Positions 1-8,721 of a DNA stretch of 64,000 nt are shown piece by piece. A model generated the notes under the pieces. It worked only from the letters and a program-made list of their open reading frames with translations. It had not been told where the DNA came from and did not search any database. The DNA lies in NCBI RefSeq assembly GCF_003253705.1, contig NZ_QKYU01000003.1, forward strand, positions 62,001 through 126,000, written 5' to 3'. The position numbers and the translations under genes were made by a program. This DNA is from Humitalea rosea. GTDB lineage: Bacteria > Pseudomonadota > Alphaproteobacteria > Acetobacterales > Acetobacteraceae. Within the stretch, counting starts at the first letter, position 1; each line of letters begins with the position of its first letter.

Positions 1-1569
1 GCGAGCCTTGCGTCCGGCCCGGTCAACCCCGCGGTGGCGCGGCGCGTGCGGCAGGAGGCGATGGGGCCCCTGCTCGACAGCCTGCAGAACACCGTCGAAT
101 TGCACCAGGCCGCCGCGGAGCGGGACATGTCCGTCATCCTCTGGGGCCATTGCGCCTCGGCAGCCCTGGCGCTGCTGCTGCTGCTGGCCGAGACCATGCT
201 GATCTTCCGCCCCCAGGCGCATCGCTTGGCCGGGTTGACGGAGCGCCTCGCGCGCGAGGCCGACCATGACCCGCTCACCGGCCTGTACAACCGCCGTGCG
301 ATGGAGCGGGTGCTGGAGGCGGCGCTGGTCGCCGGGGAACGGCTGGCGATCATCATGCTCGACCTCGACTACTTCAAGGGCACCAATGACAGCGCGGGGC
401 ATGCGGCCGGCGATGCGGTGCTGTGCGCCGCAGCCGAGCGGCTGCGGGCGGCCCTGGCGCCGGGCGACATCGTGGCGCGGGTCGGCGGTGATGAATTCCT
501 GATCCTGCTGCGCGGGATCACCGATCGCGCCAAGGTCCAGGCCATGGCCGAAGGCATCAGCGAGCGTCTCGGCCGCCCCTTCACCTGGCAGGGCCAGGCG
601 CTGCGGATTGGCGCGACCTGCGGTTTCGCGATGTCGCCCGCCGATGCCTGCGTGCGAAGCGACCTGCTGCGGGTGGCGGATGATGCGCTGCGCCGGGCCA
701 AGGCGGCGGCGCGGGGGCGTGTCGCGGGGGCCTCGGCCGCCGATGCCACGCGGCTGGCGCGGGAGGCGCAGATCGCGACCGCCCTGTTCGCCGCCGGCGG
801 TGCGCCGCGTGGGCTCTATGCGGCGCTGCAGCCGCAGATCGATCTGAAGGACGGCGCATTGCTGGGCTTCGAGGCGCTGGCGCGCTGGGACGATCCGGTG
901 CTTGGCGCCATCGCCCCGGGCGAGTTCCTGCCGATCGCGGCGCGCCAGGGGCTGTTGCCGGCGCTTGGCCGCGCGGTGCGGCGCGACGCTTTTTCGACCT
1001 TGGCCTGGCTGCGCGATGCCGGGCTGCCTGCGCCCCGGGTTGCCATCAACCTTGCCCCGGAGGAGCTGGCGGTGCCGAACCTCGTGGAGGCGATAGAGCT
1101 GGATCTGATCACCCGTGGCCTGAGGCATGCCGATCTCGAGCTGGAGATCACCGAGGATGTGCTGCTCGACCGCGTCTCCGATGTGGTGCGGGAACGGTTG
1201 AAGCGGCTGCGCGACCGCGGTGTGCGCCTCTCCATCGACGACTTCGGCACCGGCTATGCGGGGCTGCTGCAACTGCTGCGGCTGTCGCTGGATGCGGTGA
1301 AGCTGGACCGGCGGTTCGTCGCCGGTATCGGCTACGACGCCCGGGCTGAGGAAATCATCCGCGCGACCGCGGGGCTGGCCGCGGGACTCGGGTTGGAGCT
1401 GGTCGCGGAAGGCGTGGAAACCGAGCAGCAGGCGCAGATCCTGCTGGAACGCGGCATCACCATCGGCCAGGGATGGCTCTTGGCCCGCCCGATGCGGCAG
1501 GCGGAGCTGTGGGACTGGCTTGAGGCACGCTCGGCAAAGGCGCCCATGGTCCTGCATCGCCTGGGCTGA
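1..1569 (+). CDS. GGDEF-EAL signalling protein, 5' end outside the window
   Basis: Bifunctional cyclic-di-GMP protein, diguanylate cyclase followed by phosphodiesterase. The frame is open to the left edge, so the true start and an N-terminal sensory part are missing; the first in-window GTG (34) gives 511 residues and numbers the following. A single membrane helix (residues about 33-58, rich in Ala/Leu) is followed by the GGDEF domain with an intact GGDEF at 151-155. The EAL domain has its EAL motif at 280-282, then ELEITED, DDFGTGY, KLDRRF and VAEGVET, all signatures of an active phosphodiesterase. Both catalytic motifs look intact, so the enzyme could make or break c-di-GMP; which dominates cannot be told from sequence. 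It lies 99 bases upstream of rpiB and is probably a separate transcription unit. Confidence 0.93.
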   Translation, partial: ASLASGPVNPAVARRVRQEAMGPLLDSLQNTVELHQAAAERDMSVILWGHCASAALALLLLLAETMLIFRPQAHRLAGLTERLAREADHDPLTGLYNRRAMERVLEAALVAGERLAIIMLDLDYFKGTNDSAGHAAGDAVLCAAAERLRAALAPGDIVARVGGDEFLILLRGITDRAKVQAMAEGISERLGRPFTWQGQALRIGATCGFAMSPADACVRSDLLRVADDALRRAKAAARGRVAGASAADATRLAREAQIATALFAAGGAPRGLYAALQPQIDLKDGALLGFEALARWDDPVLGAIAPGEFLPIAARQGLLPALGRAVRRDAFSTLAWLRDAGLPAPRVAINLAPEELAVPNLVEAIELDLITRGLRHADLELEITEDVLLDRVSDVVRERLKRLRDRGVRLSIDDFGTGYAGLLQLLRLSLDAVKLDRRFVAGIGYDARAEEIIRATAGLAAGLGLELVAEGVETEQQAQILLERGITIGQGWLLARPMRQAELWDWLEARSAKAPMVLHRLG

Positions 1570-1654
1570 GCCGGGGTGGGTGCGGACTGGCTCCCCTGCG
1601 CGCCCCGCGCAACCGCGATGTGCTGCGGGACGTTTCGCGCCATCGCCGACGCGT

Positions 1655-1662
1655 GCTAGTGC
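1655..1662 (+). promoter_or_regulatory. Possible -10 element for a leaderless rpiB transcript
   Basis: GCTAGTGC resembles the alphaproteobacterial housekeeping -10 pattern (GCTANAWC-like). It ends 6 bases before the rpiB ATG at 1669, so transcription would begin at about the start codon. No Shine-Dalgarno sequence is visible there, which fits a leaderless message. No convincing -35 element was seen, so this is only suggestive. Confidence 0.3.
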
Positions 1663-1668
1663 GGCGGC

Positions 1669-2157
1669 ATGGTTGCACATAGCCCCCCATCGCTCTCCCT
1701 CGCCATCGGCGCCGATCATGCCGGCGTCGCGGTCAAGGCCGCGCTGATCGAAGCGCTGACCGCCGCCGGGCATCGCGTGACCGATTGCGGCACCGATGGG
1801 CCGGCCAGCGTGGACTATCCGGATTTTGCCCAGGCCGTCGCCGGGCAGGTCACCTCGGGCCAGGTGAGCCTCGGCGTCCTGGTCTGCGGCACCGGCATCG
1901 GCATGTGCATCGCCGCCAACCGCCTGCCCGGCATCCGCGCCGCCGTGCTGCATTCGACCACCGAGGCCCGGCTGACCCGCGCCCATAACGACGCGAACAT
2001 GGCCTGTTTCGGTGCCCGCACCACCGGGATCGAGATCATCCTGGATTCCCTGCACGCCTTCCTGGCCACGCCCTATGAGGGCGGCCGGCACGACAGGCGC
2101 CTGCGGAAACTTTCGGCGGCCGATGCCGCGCTGACGCCTTCGGAGGCCGCCCCATGA
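1669..2157 (+). CDS. rpiB: Ribose 5-phosphate isomerase B
   Basis: Interconverts ribose 5-phosphate and ribulose 5-phosphate in the cytosolic pentose phosphate pathway. The RpiB/LacAB fold is recognised from GADHAG near residue 14 and the anion-hole segment [13 protein letters not shown], which carries the catalytic Cys region. The 162-residue length is slightly above the usual 145-155 because of short terminal extensions. The ATG has no obvious ribosome-binding site. The stop overlaps the glyA start as ATGA, so the two are translationally coupled. It is the first gene of a long operon running to the MFS gene ending at 9903; ribulose 5-phosphate is also a substrate of the RibB enzyme encoded downstream. 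Confidence 0.95.
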   Translation: MVAHSPPSLSLAIGADHAGVAVKAALIEALTAAGHRVTDCGTDGPASVDYPDFAQAVAGQVTSGQVSLGVLVCGTGIGMCIAANRLPGIRAAVLHSTTEARLTRAHNDANMACFGARTTGIEIILDSLHAFLATPYEGGRHDRRLRKLSAADAALTPSEAAP

Positions 2158-3458
2158 ACGAACAGATCTCAGGCATGAGCCCGGAACGCTTTTTCGGCGC
2201 CGATCTTGCCGAAACCGATCCCGAGATCGCCGCCTGCATCGGCCATGAGCTGGTCCGCCAGCAGGATGGGATCGAGCTGATCGCCTCGGAGAACATCGTC
2301 TCCCGCGCGGTGATGCAGGCCCAGGGGTCGGTGCTGACCAACAAGTACGCGGAGGGCTATCCCGGCCGCCGCTACTACGGCGGCTGCGAATATGTCGATG
2401 TCGCCGAGACCCTGGCGATCGAGCGGGCCTGCAAGCTGTTCGGCGTCGGCTTCGCCAATGTGCAGCCGCATTCCGGCGCCCAGGCCAACCAGGCGGTGTT
2501 CCTGGCGCTGTTGCAGCCGGGCGATACCTTCATGGGGCTGGACCTCGCGGCGGGCGGGCACCTGACCCATGGCTCGCCGGCCAACCAGTCGGGCAAGTGG
2601 TTCAAGCCGGTGCCCTATACCGTCCGGCGCGAGGACCAGCGCATCGACATGGCCGAGGTCCGCCGCATCGCGCTGGAGTCCAAGCCCAAGCTGATCATCG
2701 CCGGCGGCTCCGCCTATGCCCGCGCCTGGGATTTCGCCGGCTTCCGCGCCATCGCGGATGAGGTCGGCGCGATCTTCATGGTCGATATGGCGCATTTCGC
2801 CGGCCTCGTGGCCGGTGGCGCGCATGACAGCCCCTTCCCGCATGCCCATGTCGCGACCACGACCACGCACAAGACCCTGCGCGGGCCCCGCGGCGGCATG
2901 ATCCTCACGAACGACGAGGCGCTGGCGAAAAAATTCAACAGCGCGGTTTTCCCCGGGCTCCAGGGCGGGCCGCTGATGCATGTGATCGCGGCCAAGGCGG
3001 TCGCCTTCGGCGAGGCGCTGCGCCCCGAATTCCGCAGCTACTCCCGCCAGATCGTCGCCAATGCCCAGGCGCTGGCCGAGGCGATGCAGGCCGAGGGCTT
3101 CGACCTCGTCACCGGCGGCACCGACAATCATCTGATGCTGGTCGATCTGCGGCCGAAGAAGGTCACCGGCCGCGCCGCCGAGGGCGCGCTGAACCGCGCC
3201 CATCTGACCTGCAACAAGAACGCCATCCCCTTCGACCCCGAGAAGCCGATGGTGACCTCCGGCGTGCGTCTCGGCACCCCGGCGGCAACCTCCCGCGGGT
3301 TCCGCGAGGCGGAGTTCCGCGAGGTCGGCCGGCTGATCGGCCGCGTCGTCGATGGCCTGGCCATGGCCAATGCCCCGGATGGGAATGCGGCGGTGGAGGC
3401 CGCGGTTGCGGCCGAGGTCCAGGCGCTCTGCGCCCGCTTCCCCATCTACACGCACTGA
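2154..3458 (+). CDS. glyA: Serine hydroxymethyltransferase
   Basis: PLP enzyme converting serine and tetrahydrofolate to glycine and methylene-tetrahydrofolate. At 434 residues it is the normal bacterial length. The PLP-binding motif [14 protein letters not shown] places the Schiff-base lysine at residue 240. The N-terminal substrate segment [13 protein letters not shown] and the YPGRRYYGG loop are also present. It starts within the rpiB stop (4-base overlap) and is followed after 9 bases by nrdR. The glyA-nrdR-rib order is widely conserved in alphaproteobacteria, which supports the assignment. Confidence 0.97.
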   Translation: MNEQISGMSPERFFGADLAETDPEIAACIGHELVRQQDGIELIASENIVSRAVMQAQGSVLTNKYAEGYPGRRYYGGCEYVDVAETLAIERACKLFGVGFANVQPHSGAQANQAVFLALLQPGDTFMGLDLAAGGHLTHGSPANQSGKWFKPVPYTVRREDQRIDMAEVRRIALESKPKLIIAGGSAYARAWDFAGFRAIADEVGAIFMVDMAHFAGLVAGGAHDSPFPHAHVATTTTHKTLRGPRGGMILTNDEALAKKFNSAVFPGLQGGPLMHVIAAKAVAFGEALRPEFRSYSRQIVANAQALAEAMQAEGFDLVTGGTDNHLMLVDLRPKKVTGRAAEGALNRAHLTCNKNAIPFDPEKPMVTSGVRLGTPAATSRGFREAEFREVGRLIGRVVDGLAMANAPDGNAAVEAAVAAEVQALCARFPIYTH

Positions 3459-3467
3459 GGGGCTGCG

Positions 3468-3926
3468 ATGCGCTGTCCCTTCTGCGGCAGCGAGGACACG
3501 CAGGTTAAGGACAGTCGCCCCGCCGAGGATGGGGCCGCCATCCGCCGCCGGCGCTTCTGTCCCGCCTGCGGCAATCGCTTCACCACCTTCGAGCGCGTGG
3601 TGCTGCGCGATCTGGTCGTCGTGAAGACCGATGGCCGCCGCGTGCCCTTCGACCGTGACAAGCTGTCCCGCTCGGTTCGTGTTGCATTGCGAAAACGCCC
3701 GGTTGACGAGGAGCGCATCGAGCGCATCGTCTCGGGCATCCAGCGTCGGCTGGAGATGGAAAGCGACACCGAGACCACCTCCCGCCGCATCGGCGAGATC
3801 GTGATGGCGGCGTTGCGGGAAGTGGATGAGGTCGCCTATGTCCGCTTCGCCAGCGTTTACAAGAACTTCGGCGCGGCCACCGATTTCCAGGCCTTCCTCG
3901 GCGAATTCGAGGATGGCCAGCCCTGA
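3468..3926 (+). CDS. nrdR: Transcriptional repressor NrdR
   Basis: Zinc-ribbon/ATP-cone repressor of ribonucleotide reductase genes, a cytosolic DNA-binding protein that senses ATP/dATP. The 152 residues begin with the zinc ribbon (Cys3, Cys6, Cys31, Cys34), followed by the ATP-cone ([16 protein letters not shown] onward). The start is preceded by a purine-rich GAGGGG sequence overlapping the glyA stop. ribD begins 2 bases after the stop. No NrdR box was sought further afield, as no nrd gene is in the window. Confidence 0.97.
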   Translation: MRCPFCGSEDTQVKDSRPAEDGAAIRRRRFCPACGNRFTTFERVVLRDLVVVKTDGRRVPFDRDKLSRSVRVALRKRPVDEERIERIVSGIQRRLEMESDTETTSRRIGEIVMAALREVDEVAYVRFASVYKNFGAATDFQAFLGEFEDGQP

Positions 3927-3927
3927 G

Positions 3928-5013
3928 ATGAGCAGCGTGGACGAGGCGCATATGCGCTCGGCCCTGTCGCTGGCCGCAAGGGGCCTCGGCAATACCTGGC
4001 CCAACCCCACGGTCGGATGCGTCATCGTCAAGGATGGCCGGGTGGTCGGCCGCGGCTGGACCGCCCCCGGCGGCCGGCCGCATGGCGAGACCGAGGCGCT
4101 GAAGCGCGCCGGCGCCGCCGCCCGCGGCGCCACCGCCTATGTCACGCTGGAACCCTGCTGCCACTGGGGCCGCACGCCGCCCTGCACCGATGCGCTGATC
4201 GCGGCCGGGGTTTCCCGCGTGGTGGTGGCCCTGCGCGATCCCGATCCACGGGTGGATGGGGAGGGGCTGCGCCGCCTCCGCGCCGCCGGGATCACCGTCG
4301 ATGAAGGCCTGCTGGAGGCCGAGGCCGCGGTGCTGAACGCGGGGTTCCTCAAGCGTCAGGCCAAGGGCCTGCCCTTGGTGACCTTGAAGCTCGCGACCTC
4401 GCTGGACGGGCGGATCGCGACCGCGAGCGGCGAAAGCCGCTGGATCACCGGCCCCGCCGCCCGCCGCCACGGCCATGCGCTGCGCGGGCGGCATGATGCG
4501 ATCCTGGTCGGCAGCGGCACGGTGCTGGCCGACGACCCCGACCTCACCTGCCGCATCCCCGGCTTCTCGCCCCGGCCGCTCGTGCGGGTGGTGGCCGACG
4601 CGCGCGGGCGGGTCTCGCCGGCCGCACGGCTGTTCGGCGTCGAAGGCCCGGTCTGGATCGCGGTCGGCGAGGGGATCGCCCGGCCCGACCTTCCGGCGGA
4701 ACTGTTGCCCTTGCCCCCGTCCGACTCGGGCGAGGGGCTCGACCCCACGGCCCTGCTGCGCGCCCTGGCCGAGCGCGGCATCACCCGGGTCCTGCTGGAG
4801 GGCGGCGGGCGCCTCGCTGCCGCTTTTCTCACCGCTGGACTGATCGATCGCCTCGCCTGGTTCCACGCGGCGCGGGTCATCGGCGGCGATGGATTGCCCG
4901 CAATTGCCGCCATGGGCTTTCTGCGGCTGGAGGCTGCGCCTAAGTTCCGTCGCAGCGCAGCAATCCCGGTTGGCGAGGATTGGCTGACCGAGGCTGTTTT
5001 ACAGGAGAGTTGA
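3928..5013 (+). CDS. ribD: Bifunctional riboflavin deaminase/reductase RibD
   Basis: Catalyses the second and third steps of riboflavin synthesis: deamination and then reduction of the pyrimidine intermediate made by GTP cyclohydrolase II. The N-terminal deaminase has the zinc ligands His52, Cys77 and Cys86 (PHGETEAL and PCC...PPC). The usual HAE triad reads HGE here. The C-terminal reductase domain (LKLATSLDGRIAT onward) is complete. Starting at ATG 3928, 2 bases after the nrdR stop, gives 361 residues, the family norm; an upstream in-frame ATG at 3913 would overlap nrdR by 14 bases and is less likely. Confidence 0.95.
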   Translation: MSSVDEAHMRSALSLAARGLGNTWPNPTVGCVIVKDGRVVGRGWTAPGGRPHGETEALKRAGAAARGATAYVTLEPCCHWGRTPPCTDALIAAGVSRVVVALRDPDPRVDGEGLRRLRAAGITVDEGLLEAEAAVLNAGFLKRQAKGLPLVTLKLATSLDGRIATASGESRWITGPAARRHGHALRGRHDAILVGSGTVLADDPDLTCRIPGFSPRPLVRVVADARGRVSPAARLFGVEGPVWIAVGEGIARPDLPAELLPLPPSDSGEGLDPTALLRALAERGITRVLLEGGGRLAAAFLTAGLIDRLAWFHAARVIGGDGLPAIAAMGFLRLEAAPKFRRSAAIPVGEDWLTEAVLQES

Positions 5014-5017
5014 GCGC

Positions 5018-5644
5018 GTGTTCACCGGGATCATCACCGGCATCGGCCGCATCGCCGCCGTCACACCCATCGGCGCGGGGTCGGATATGCGGCTCACCAT
5101 CGCGACCCCGCCGGGCTGGCTCGTGGCCGGTGGCGCGCCGGCGCTCGGCGCCTCCATCGCCTGTTCCGGCTGCTGCCTGACGGCGGTCGAATTCGGGCCG
5201 GATCGCTTCTCGGCCGAGGCCTCGGCCGAGACCCTCAAGCTGACCACGCTGGGCGGCTGGCGGGAGGGGAGCGAGATCAACCTCGAACGCTCGCTGCGGC
5301 TCGGCGACGAGATGGGCGGCCATGTCGTCTCCGGCCATGTGGACGGGCTTGGGGAGGTGATCTCCGCAACCCCCGAGCATGGCTCGACCCGCTGGCGCTT
5401 TCGCGTGCCGACCGCCATCGCTCGCTTCATCGCGGCCAAGGGCAGCGTGGCCATCAACGGCGTCTCGCTGACCGTCAACGATACCGAGGGCAACGATACC
5501 GATGGCGACAGCTTCGGCGTCAACATCATCGCCCATACCGCCGCCCACACGACCTTCGGCACGCTGGTGCCGGGGGATGCGGTCAATATCGAAATCGACA
5601 TGCTGGCGCGCTACGTCGCTCGCCTTCGGGAGTTCGCGGGATGA
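5018..5644 (+). CDS. ribE: Riboflavin synthase alpha subunit
   Basis: Dismutates two molecules of 6,7-dimethyl-8-ribityllumazine to riboflavin, the last step of the pathway. The two homologous lumazine-binding half-domains are visible: FTGIITGIG at the N-terminus and its echo GGHVVSGHVDGLG from about residue 99. The start is GTG 5018, preceded by CAGGAGAG within the end of ribD, with a 4-base gap after the ribD stop. The 208-residue length is normal. The stop overlaps the ribBA start as ATGA. Confidence 0.95.
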   Translation: MFTGIITGIGRIAAVTPIGAGSDMRLTIATPPGWLVAGGAPALGASIACSGCCLTAVEFGPDRFSAEASAETLKLTTLGGWREGSEINLERSLRLGDEMGGHVVSGHVDGLGEVISATPEHGSTRWRFRVPTAIARFIAAKGSVAINGVSLTVNDTEGNDTDGDSFGVNIIAHTAAHTTFGTLVPGDAVNIEIDMLARYVARLREFAG

Positions 5645-6768
5645 ACCCGGTGCAGACCACGCAGACCAATCTTTCCGACTTCCTCTCCCCGACCGAGGAG
5701 TTGCTGGAGGAAGCGCGCAGTGGGCGCATGTTCATCCTGGTCGATGACGAGGATCGCGAGAACGAGGGCGACCTCGTCATCCCCGCGCAATTCGCGACCC
5801 CGGATGCGGTGAACTTCATGGCGCGCCATGCGCGCGGGCTGATCTGCCTCGCCATGACCGGCGCGCGGGTCGAGGCGCTGGGCCTGCCGCTGATGGCGCA
5901 GTCCAACGGCACCAGGCACCAGACCGCCTTCACCGTCTCGATCGAGGCGCGCGAGGGCGTGACCACCGGCATCAGCGCCGCCGACCGCGCCCATACCGTG
6001 GCCGTCGCGATCAACCCCGAGCTTGGCCGCAACGCCATCGTGACGCCGGGCCACATCTTCCCGCTGGTGGCGCGGGAGGGCGGCGCGCTGGTCCGCGCCG
6101 GCCATACCGAGGCGGCGGTGGATTTCGCCCGCCTCGCCGGGCTGAACCCCTCGGGCGTGATCTGCGAGATCATGAACGACGACGGCACCATGGCCCGCCT
6201 GCCGGACCTCGTGACCTTCGCCCAGCTGCATGGGCTGAAGCTCGGCACCATCGCCGACCTCATCGCCTATCGCCGCCGCACCGAGCGGCTGGTGCGCCGG
6301 GTCGAGGAGGGGACCATGTCCCTGCCGACCGGCGGCGAGTGGCGCGCCGTGGTCTATGCCAATTCCATGGATGGCACCGAGCATCTCGCCCTCATCAAGG
6401 GCAGTCCGGGCCGGGGCGTGCCCGCCATGGTGCGGATGCACGCGATCTCAGCACTGCCGGATGTGGTGATGGGCCGGGGCACCGCCTCGGTGCAGGCCGC
6501 GATGGCCAAGATCGCCGAGGCGGGTGAGGGGGTCATGGTCGTGCTGCGCGACTGGCGCCCGAGCAGCCTGTCCGAGGCCGTGCGCCGCGGCCGCGATCGC
6601 GCCTCGGCCCCCGAGCTGCGCGACTATGGCATCGGCGCGCAGATCCTGGCCGATCTCGGGCTGCATGAGCTGATCCTGCTCTCCAACCACCCGCGCCCGA
6701 TCGTGGGGCTGGAGGGCTATGGGCTTGAGGTGGTCGAGACCCGCGGCTTCGGGCCGGGCCAGGCATGA
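5641..6768 (+). CDS. ribB: 3,4-DHBP synthase with degenerate GTP cyclohydrolase II domain (RibBX-like)
   Basis: Residues about 20-205 form an intact 3,4-dihydroxy-2-butanone 4-phosphate synthase: the acidic loop DEDRENEGD, RHARGLICLAM, GHIFPL and the HTEAAVD segment, all needed to convert ribulose 5-phosphate. The C-terminal half aligns in length with GTP cyclohydrolase II, but where that enzyme has its zinc Cys triad after RxHSEC this protein reads RMHAISALPDVVMG with no cysteine. It therefore probably has no cyclohydrolase activity. Such RibBX variants are known in Proteobacteria. A separate ribA should exist elsewhere in the genome. It is coupled by 4-base overlaps to ribE and ribH. Confidence 0.93.
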   Translation: MNPVQTTQTNLSDFLSPTEELLEEARSGRMFILVDDEDRENEGDLVIPAQFATPDAVNFMARHARGLICLAMTGARVEALGLPLMAQSNGTRHQTAFTVSIEAREGVTTGISAADRAHTVAVAINPELGRNAIVTPGHIFPLVAREGGALVRAGHTEAAVDFARLAGLNPSGVICEIMNDDGTMARLPDLVTFAQLHGLKLGTIADLIAYRRRTERLVRRVEEGTMSLPTGGEWRAVVYANSMDGTEHLALIKGSPGRGVPAMVRMHAISALPDVVMGRGTASVQAAMAKIAEAGEGVMVVLRDWRPSSLSEAVRRGRDRASAPELRDYGIGAQILADLGLHELILLSNHPRPIVGLEGYGLEVVETRGFGPGQA

Positions 6769-7250
6769 GCACCGCCGACGCCCCGGAGCGCGCCGCGACC
6801 GCCCTGGCCGGGCCCCCGCCGCGCATCCTGGCCATCATTGCCCCCTACTACACCGCCGTCGTCACCGGGATGATGGATGGCGCCCGCAAAACCCTGGCCG
6901 CGACGCCCGGCGCGGTGCTGGAGGTGGTCGAGGTTGCCGGTGCTTTTGAGCTGCCTGCTGCGTTACGCATGGCGCTTCGCTCCGGAGAGGCCTACGACGG
7001 CGTCCTTCTGTTGGGTTGTGTCGTGAAGGGCGAAACCGATCACTACGACTTCATCTGCTCCGCCGTCTGTGACGGCGTGATGGCGATCGCCGCCGAAACC
7101 GGGGCCGCGATCGGCTTCGGCCTGCTCACCGTGGCCGAAATGGCCCAGGCCGAGGCCCGTTCCGCCCCCGACCGCCACAACAAGGGCGCCGAGGCGATGT
7201 CCGCCCTGTTGGTCCAGGTCGGGCTGCGTCGCGCCTGGTCGCTCGCATGA
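6765..7250 (+). CDS. ribH: 6,7-dimethyl-8-ribityllumazine synthase
   Basis: Condenses the RibD product with DHBP to form lumazine; usually a 60-mer or decamer in the cytosol. Family signatures are the N-terminal strand RILAIIAPYYTAV, VEVAGAFELP, and GCVVKGETDHYDFI, which carries the substrate-binding His. The 161-residue length is typical. It overlaps ribBA by 4 bases upstream and nusB by 4 bases downstream. Together with ribD, ribE and ribB it supplies every riboflavin step except GTP cyclohydrolase II and the phosphatase. Confidence 0.95.
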   Translation: MSTADAPERAATALAGPPPRILAIIAPYYTAVVTGMMDGARKTLAATPGAVLEVVEVAGAFELPAALRMALRSGEAYDGVLLLGCVVKGETDHYDFICSAVCDGVMAIAAETGAAIGFGLLTVAEMAQAEARSAPDRHNKGAEAMSALLVQVGLRRAWSLA

Positions 7251-7750
7251 GCGGCGCCAAGCAGCCCGCCACCTCCCGCCCGCGCACCGGTGCGCGGGTC
7301 GCGGCGGTGCAGGCGCTGTTCCAATCCGAATCCTCGGGCGATTCGGCCGAGACGGTGATCGACCAGTTCGTGAAGCACCGCCTGGGTGACGATCCGCTGG
7401 CCCATCCGGATGATGGCGGCTTCGACAACGGCCGGGTCCCGGAGGCGCATGTGCCGCTCTTCGCCGCGATCGTGCGCGGTGCGGCCAAGCAGGGCGATGC
7501 GGTGGATGCGGCGATCCTGGCGCATCTGGCGCCGGGCTGGCCGATGCACCGGCTGGACCCCGTGCTGCGCGCGATGTTCCGCGCCGCCACCTTCGAATTC
7601 CTGGCCGGCGGCGAGCCTCCGGCGCGGGTGGTCATCAAGGAATACATGGACATCGCCCATGGCTTCTTCGGCGGCGAGGAGCCGCGTTTTGCCAATGGCG
7701 TTTTGGACGCCCTGGCCCGCCACTTCCGCCCGGGCGAATTCGGGACCTGA
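7247..7750 (+). CDS. nusB: Transcription antitermination factor NusB
   Basis: All-helical RNA-binding factor of the ribosomal RNA antitermination complex. Recognised by ARVAAVQALFQSE near the N-terminus and the C-terminal signature IKEYMDIAHGFFGGEEPRFANGVLD. At 167 residues it has a short N-terminal extension. A nusB gene directly after ribH and before thiL is a well-conserved arrangement. It overlaps ribH by 4 bases, and thiL starts 5 bases after its stop. Confidence 0.95.
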   Translation: MSGAKQPATSRPRTGARVAAVQALFQSESSGDSAETVIDQFVKHRLGDDPLAHPDDGGFDNGRVPEAHVPLFAAIVRGAAKQGDAVDAAILAHLAPGWPMHRLDPVLRAMFRAATFEFLAGGEPPARVVIKEYMDIAHGFFGGEEPRFANGVLDALARHFRPGEFGT

Positions 7751-7754
7751 CCTT

Positions 7755-8720
7755 ATGTCGGAGGCGCCGGGTGAATTCGGCCTGATCGCCCGGCATTTCC
7801 GACCCTTGGCGGGGCCGGGCGGGCTGTCGTTGCTGGATGATGCGGCGGTGCTGGACCCGCCGCCGGGTCGCAGCTTGGTGCTGGCCGCCGATGCCATGGT
7901 GGCGGGGGTGCATTTCCTGCCCGACGACCCGGCCGAGACCATCGGGCGCAAGCTGCTGCGGGTGAATCTGTCGGATCTGGCGGCGATGGGGGCGGTGCCG
8001 CTCGGCTACCTCATGACCACCGCCTTCCCGCGCGACATCGACGACGCCTGGATCGCGGCTTTCGCCGGCGGCCTCGCGCTGGATCAGCAGGAATTCGGGC
8101 TGGATCTGCTGGGGGGCGACACGGTGGCGACGCCGGGGCCGATGACCCTGTCGCTGACCATCCTCGGCCATGTGGCCCCTGGGGCGGCGCTGCGGCGTGG
8201 CGGGGCGCGGGCCGGGGACGAGATCTGGGTCTCGGGCAGCATCGGCGACGGGATGCTCGGGCTCGGCGTGCTGCAAGGGCGGTTCGCGCCCGATGCTGCG
8301 GGTTTTCTGGCGGCGCGCTACCGGCTGCCGCAACCTCGGCTCGGGTTCGGCCAAGGGCTGGTGGGGATCGCGCGGGCGGCGATGGATGTCTCCGACGGGC
8401 TGGTGCAGGACCTCGGCCATCTCTGCCGCGCAAGTGGCGTCGCGGCGGAGATCGAGGCGGGGCTGGTGCCGCTCTCCCCCGCGGCGGGCGCCCTGGTCGC
8501 GGGCGATCCGGCGTTGCTGGCGCTTTGCCTGACCGGCGGGGATGATTACGAGCTGCTCTTCGCCGCCCCGCCCGGGGCCGAGGCCGCCATCCGCGCCATC
8601 GGGGGCGACACGGCAGCCACGCGCATCGGCCACTTCACGGCAGGGCCGCCGCATGTGACCGTCCGAGACAAGAATGGGGCGGAGATCGCCCTGCCGCGCG
8701 GAGGATGGAGCCATTTCTGA
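7755..8720 (+). CDS. thiL: Thiamine-monophosphate kinase
   Basis: Phosphorylates thiamine monophosphate to the active cofactor thiamine diphosphate. The PurM/ThiL-type ATP-binding fold is seen in GEFGLIARHF, LLDDAAVLD, the metal-binding VNLSDLAAMGA and MDVSDGLVQD. ATG 7755 lies 5 bases after the nusB stop; longer in-frame extensions would run back through nusB. The 321 residues are normal for the family. It is part of the rib-nusB-thiL operon. Confidence 0.94.
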   Translation: MSEAPGEFGLIARHFRPLAGPGGLSLLDDAAVLDPPPGRSLVLAADAMVAGVHFLPDDPAETIGRKLLRVNLSDLAAMGAVPLGYLMTTAFPRDIDDAWIAAFAGGLALDQQEFGLDLLGGDTVATPGPMTLSLTILGHVAPGAALRRGGARAGDEIWVSGSIGDGMLGLGVLQGRFAPDAAGFLAARYRLPQPRLGFGQGLVGIARAAMDVSDGLVQDLGHLCRASGVAAEIEAGLVPLSPAAGALVAGDPALLALCLTGGDDYELLFAAPPGAEAAIRAIGGDTAATRIGHFTAGPPHVTVRDKNGAEIALPRGGWSHF

Positions 8721-8721
8721 C

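Noticed and set aside
2169-4133. 654-codon minus-strand open frame over glyA and nrdR
   Set aside because: It is antisense to clearly conserved genes, has no recognisable domain and a biased His/Arg/Gly composition typical of GC-rich shadow frames.
4981-5640. FMN riboswitch controlling riboflavin genes
   Set aside because: No RFN-like conserved stem set is visible before any rib gene; the genes are embedded in a coupled operon without leader space.
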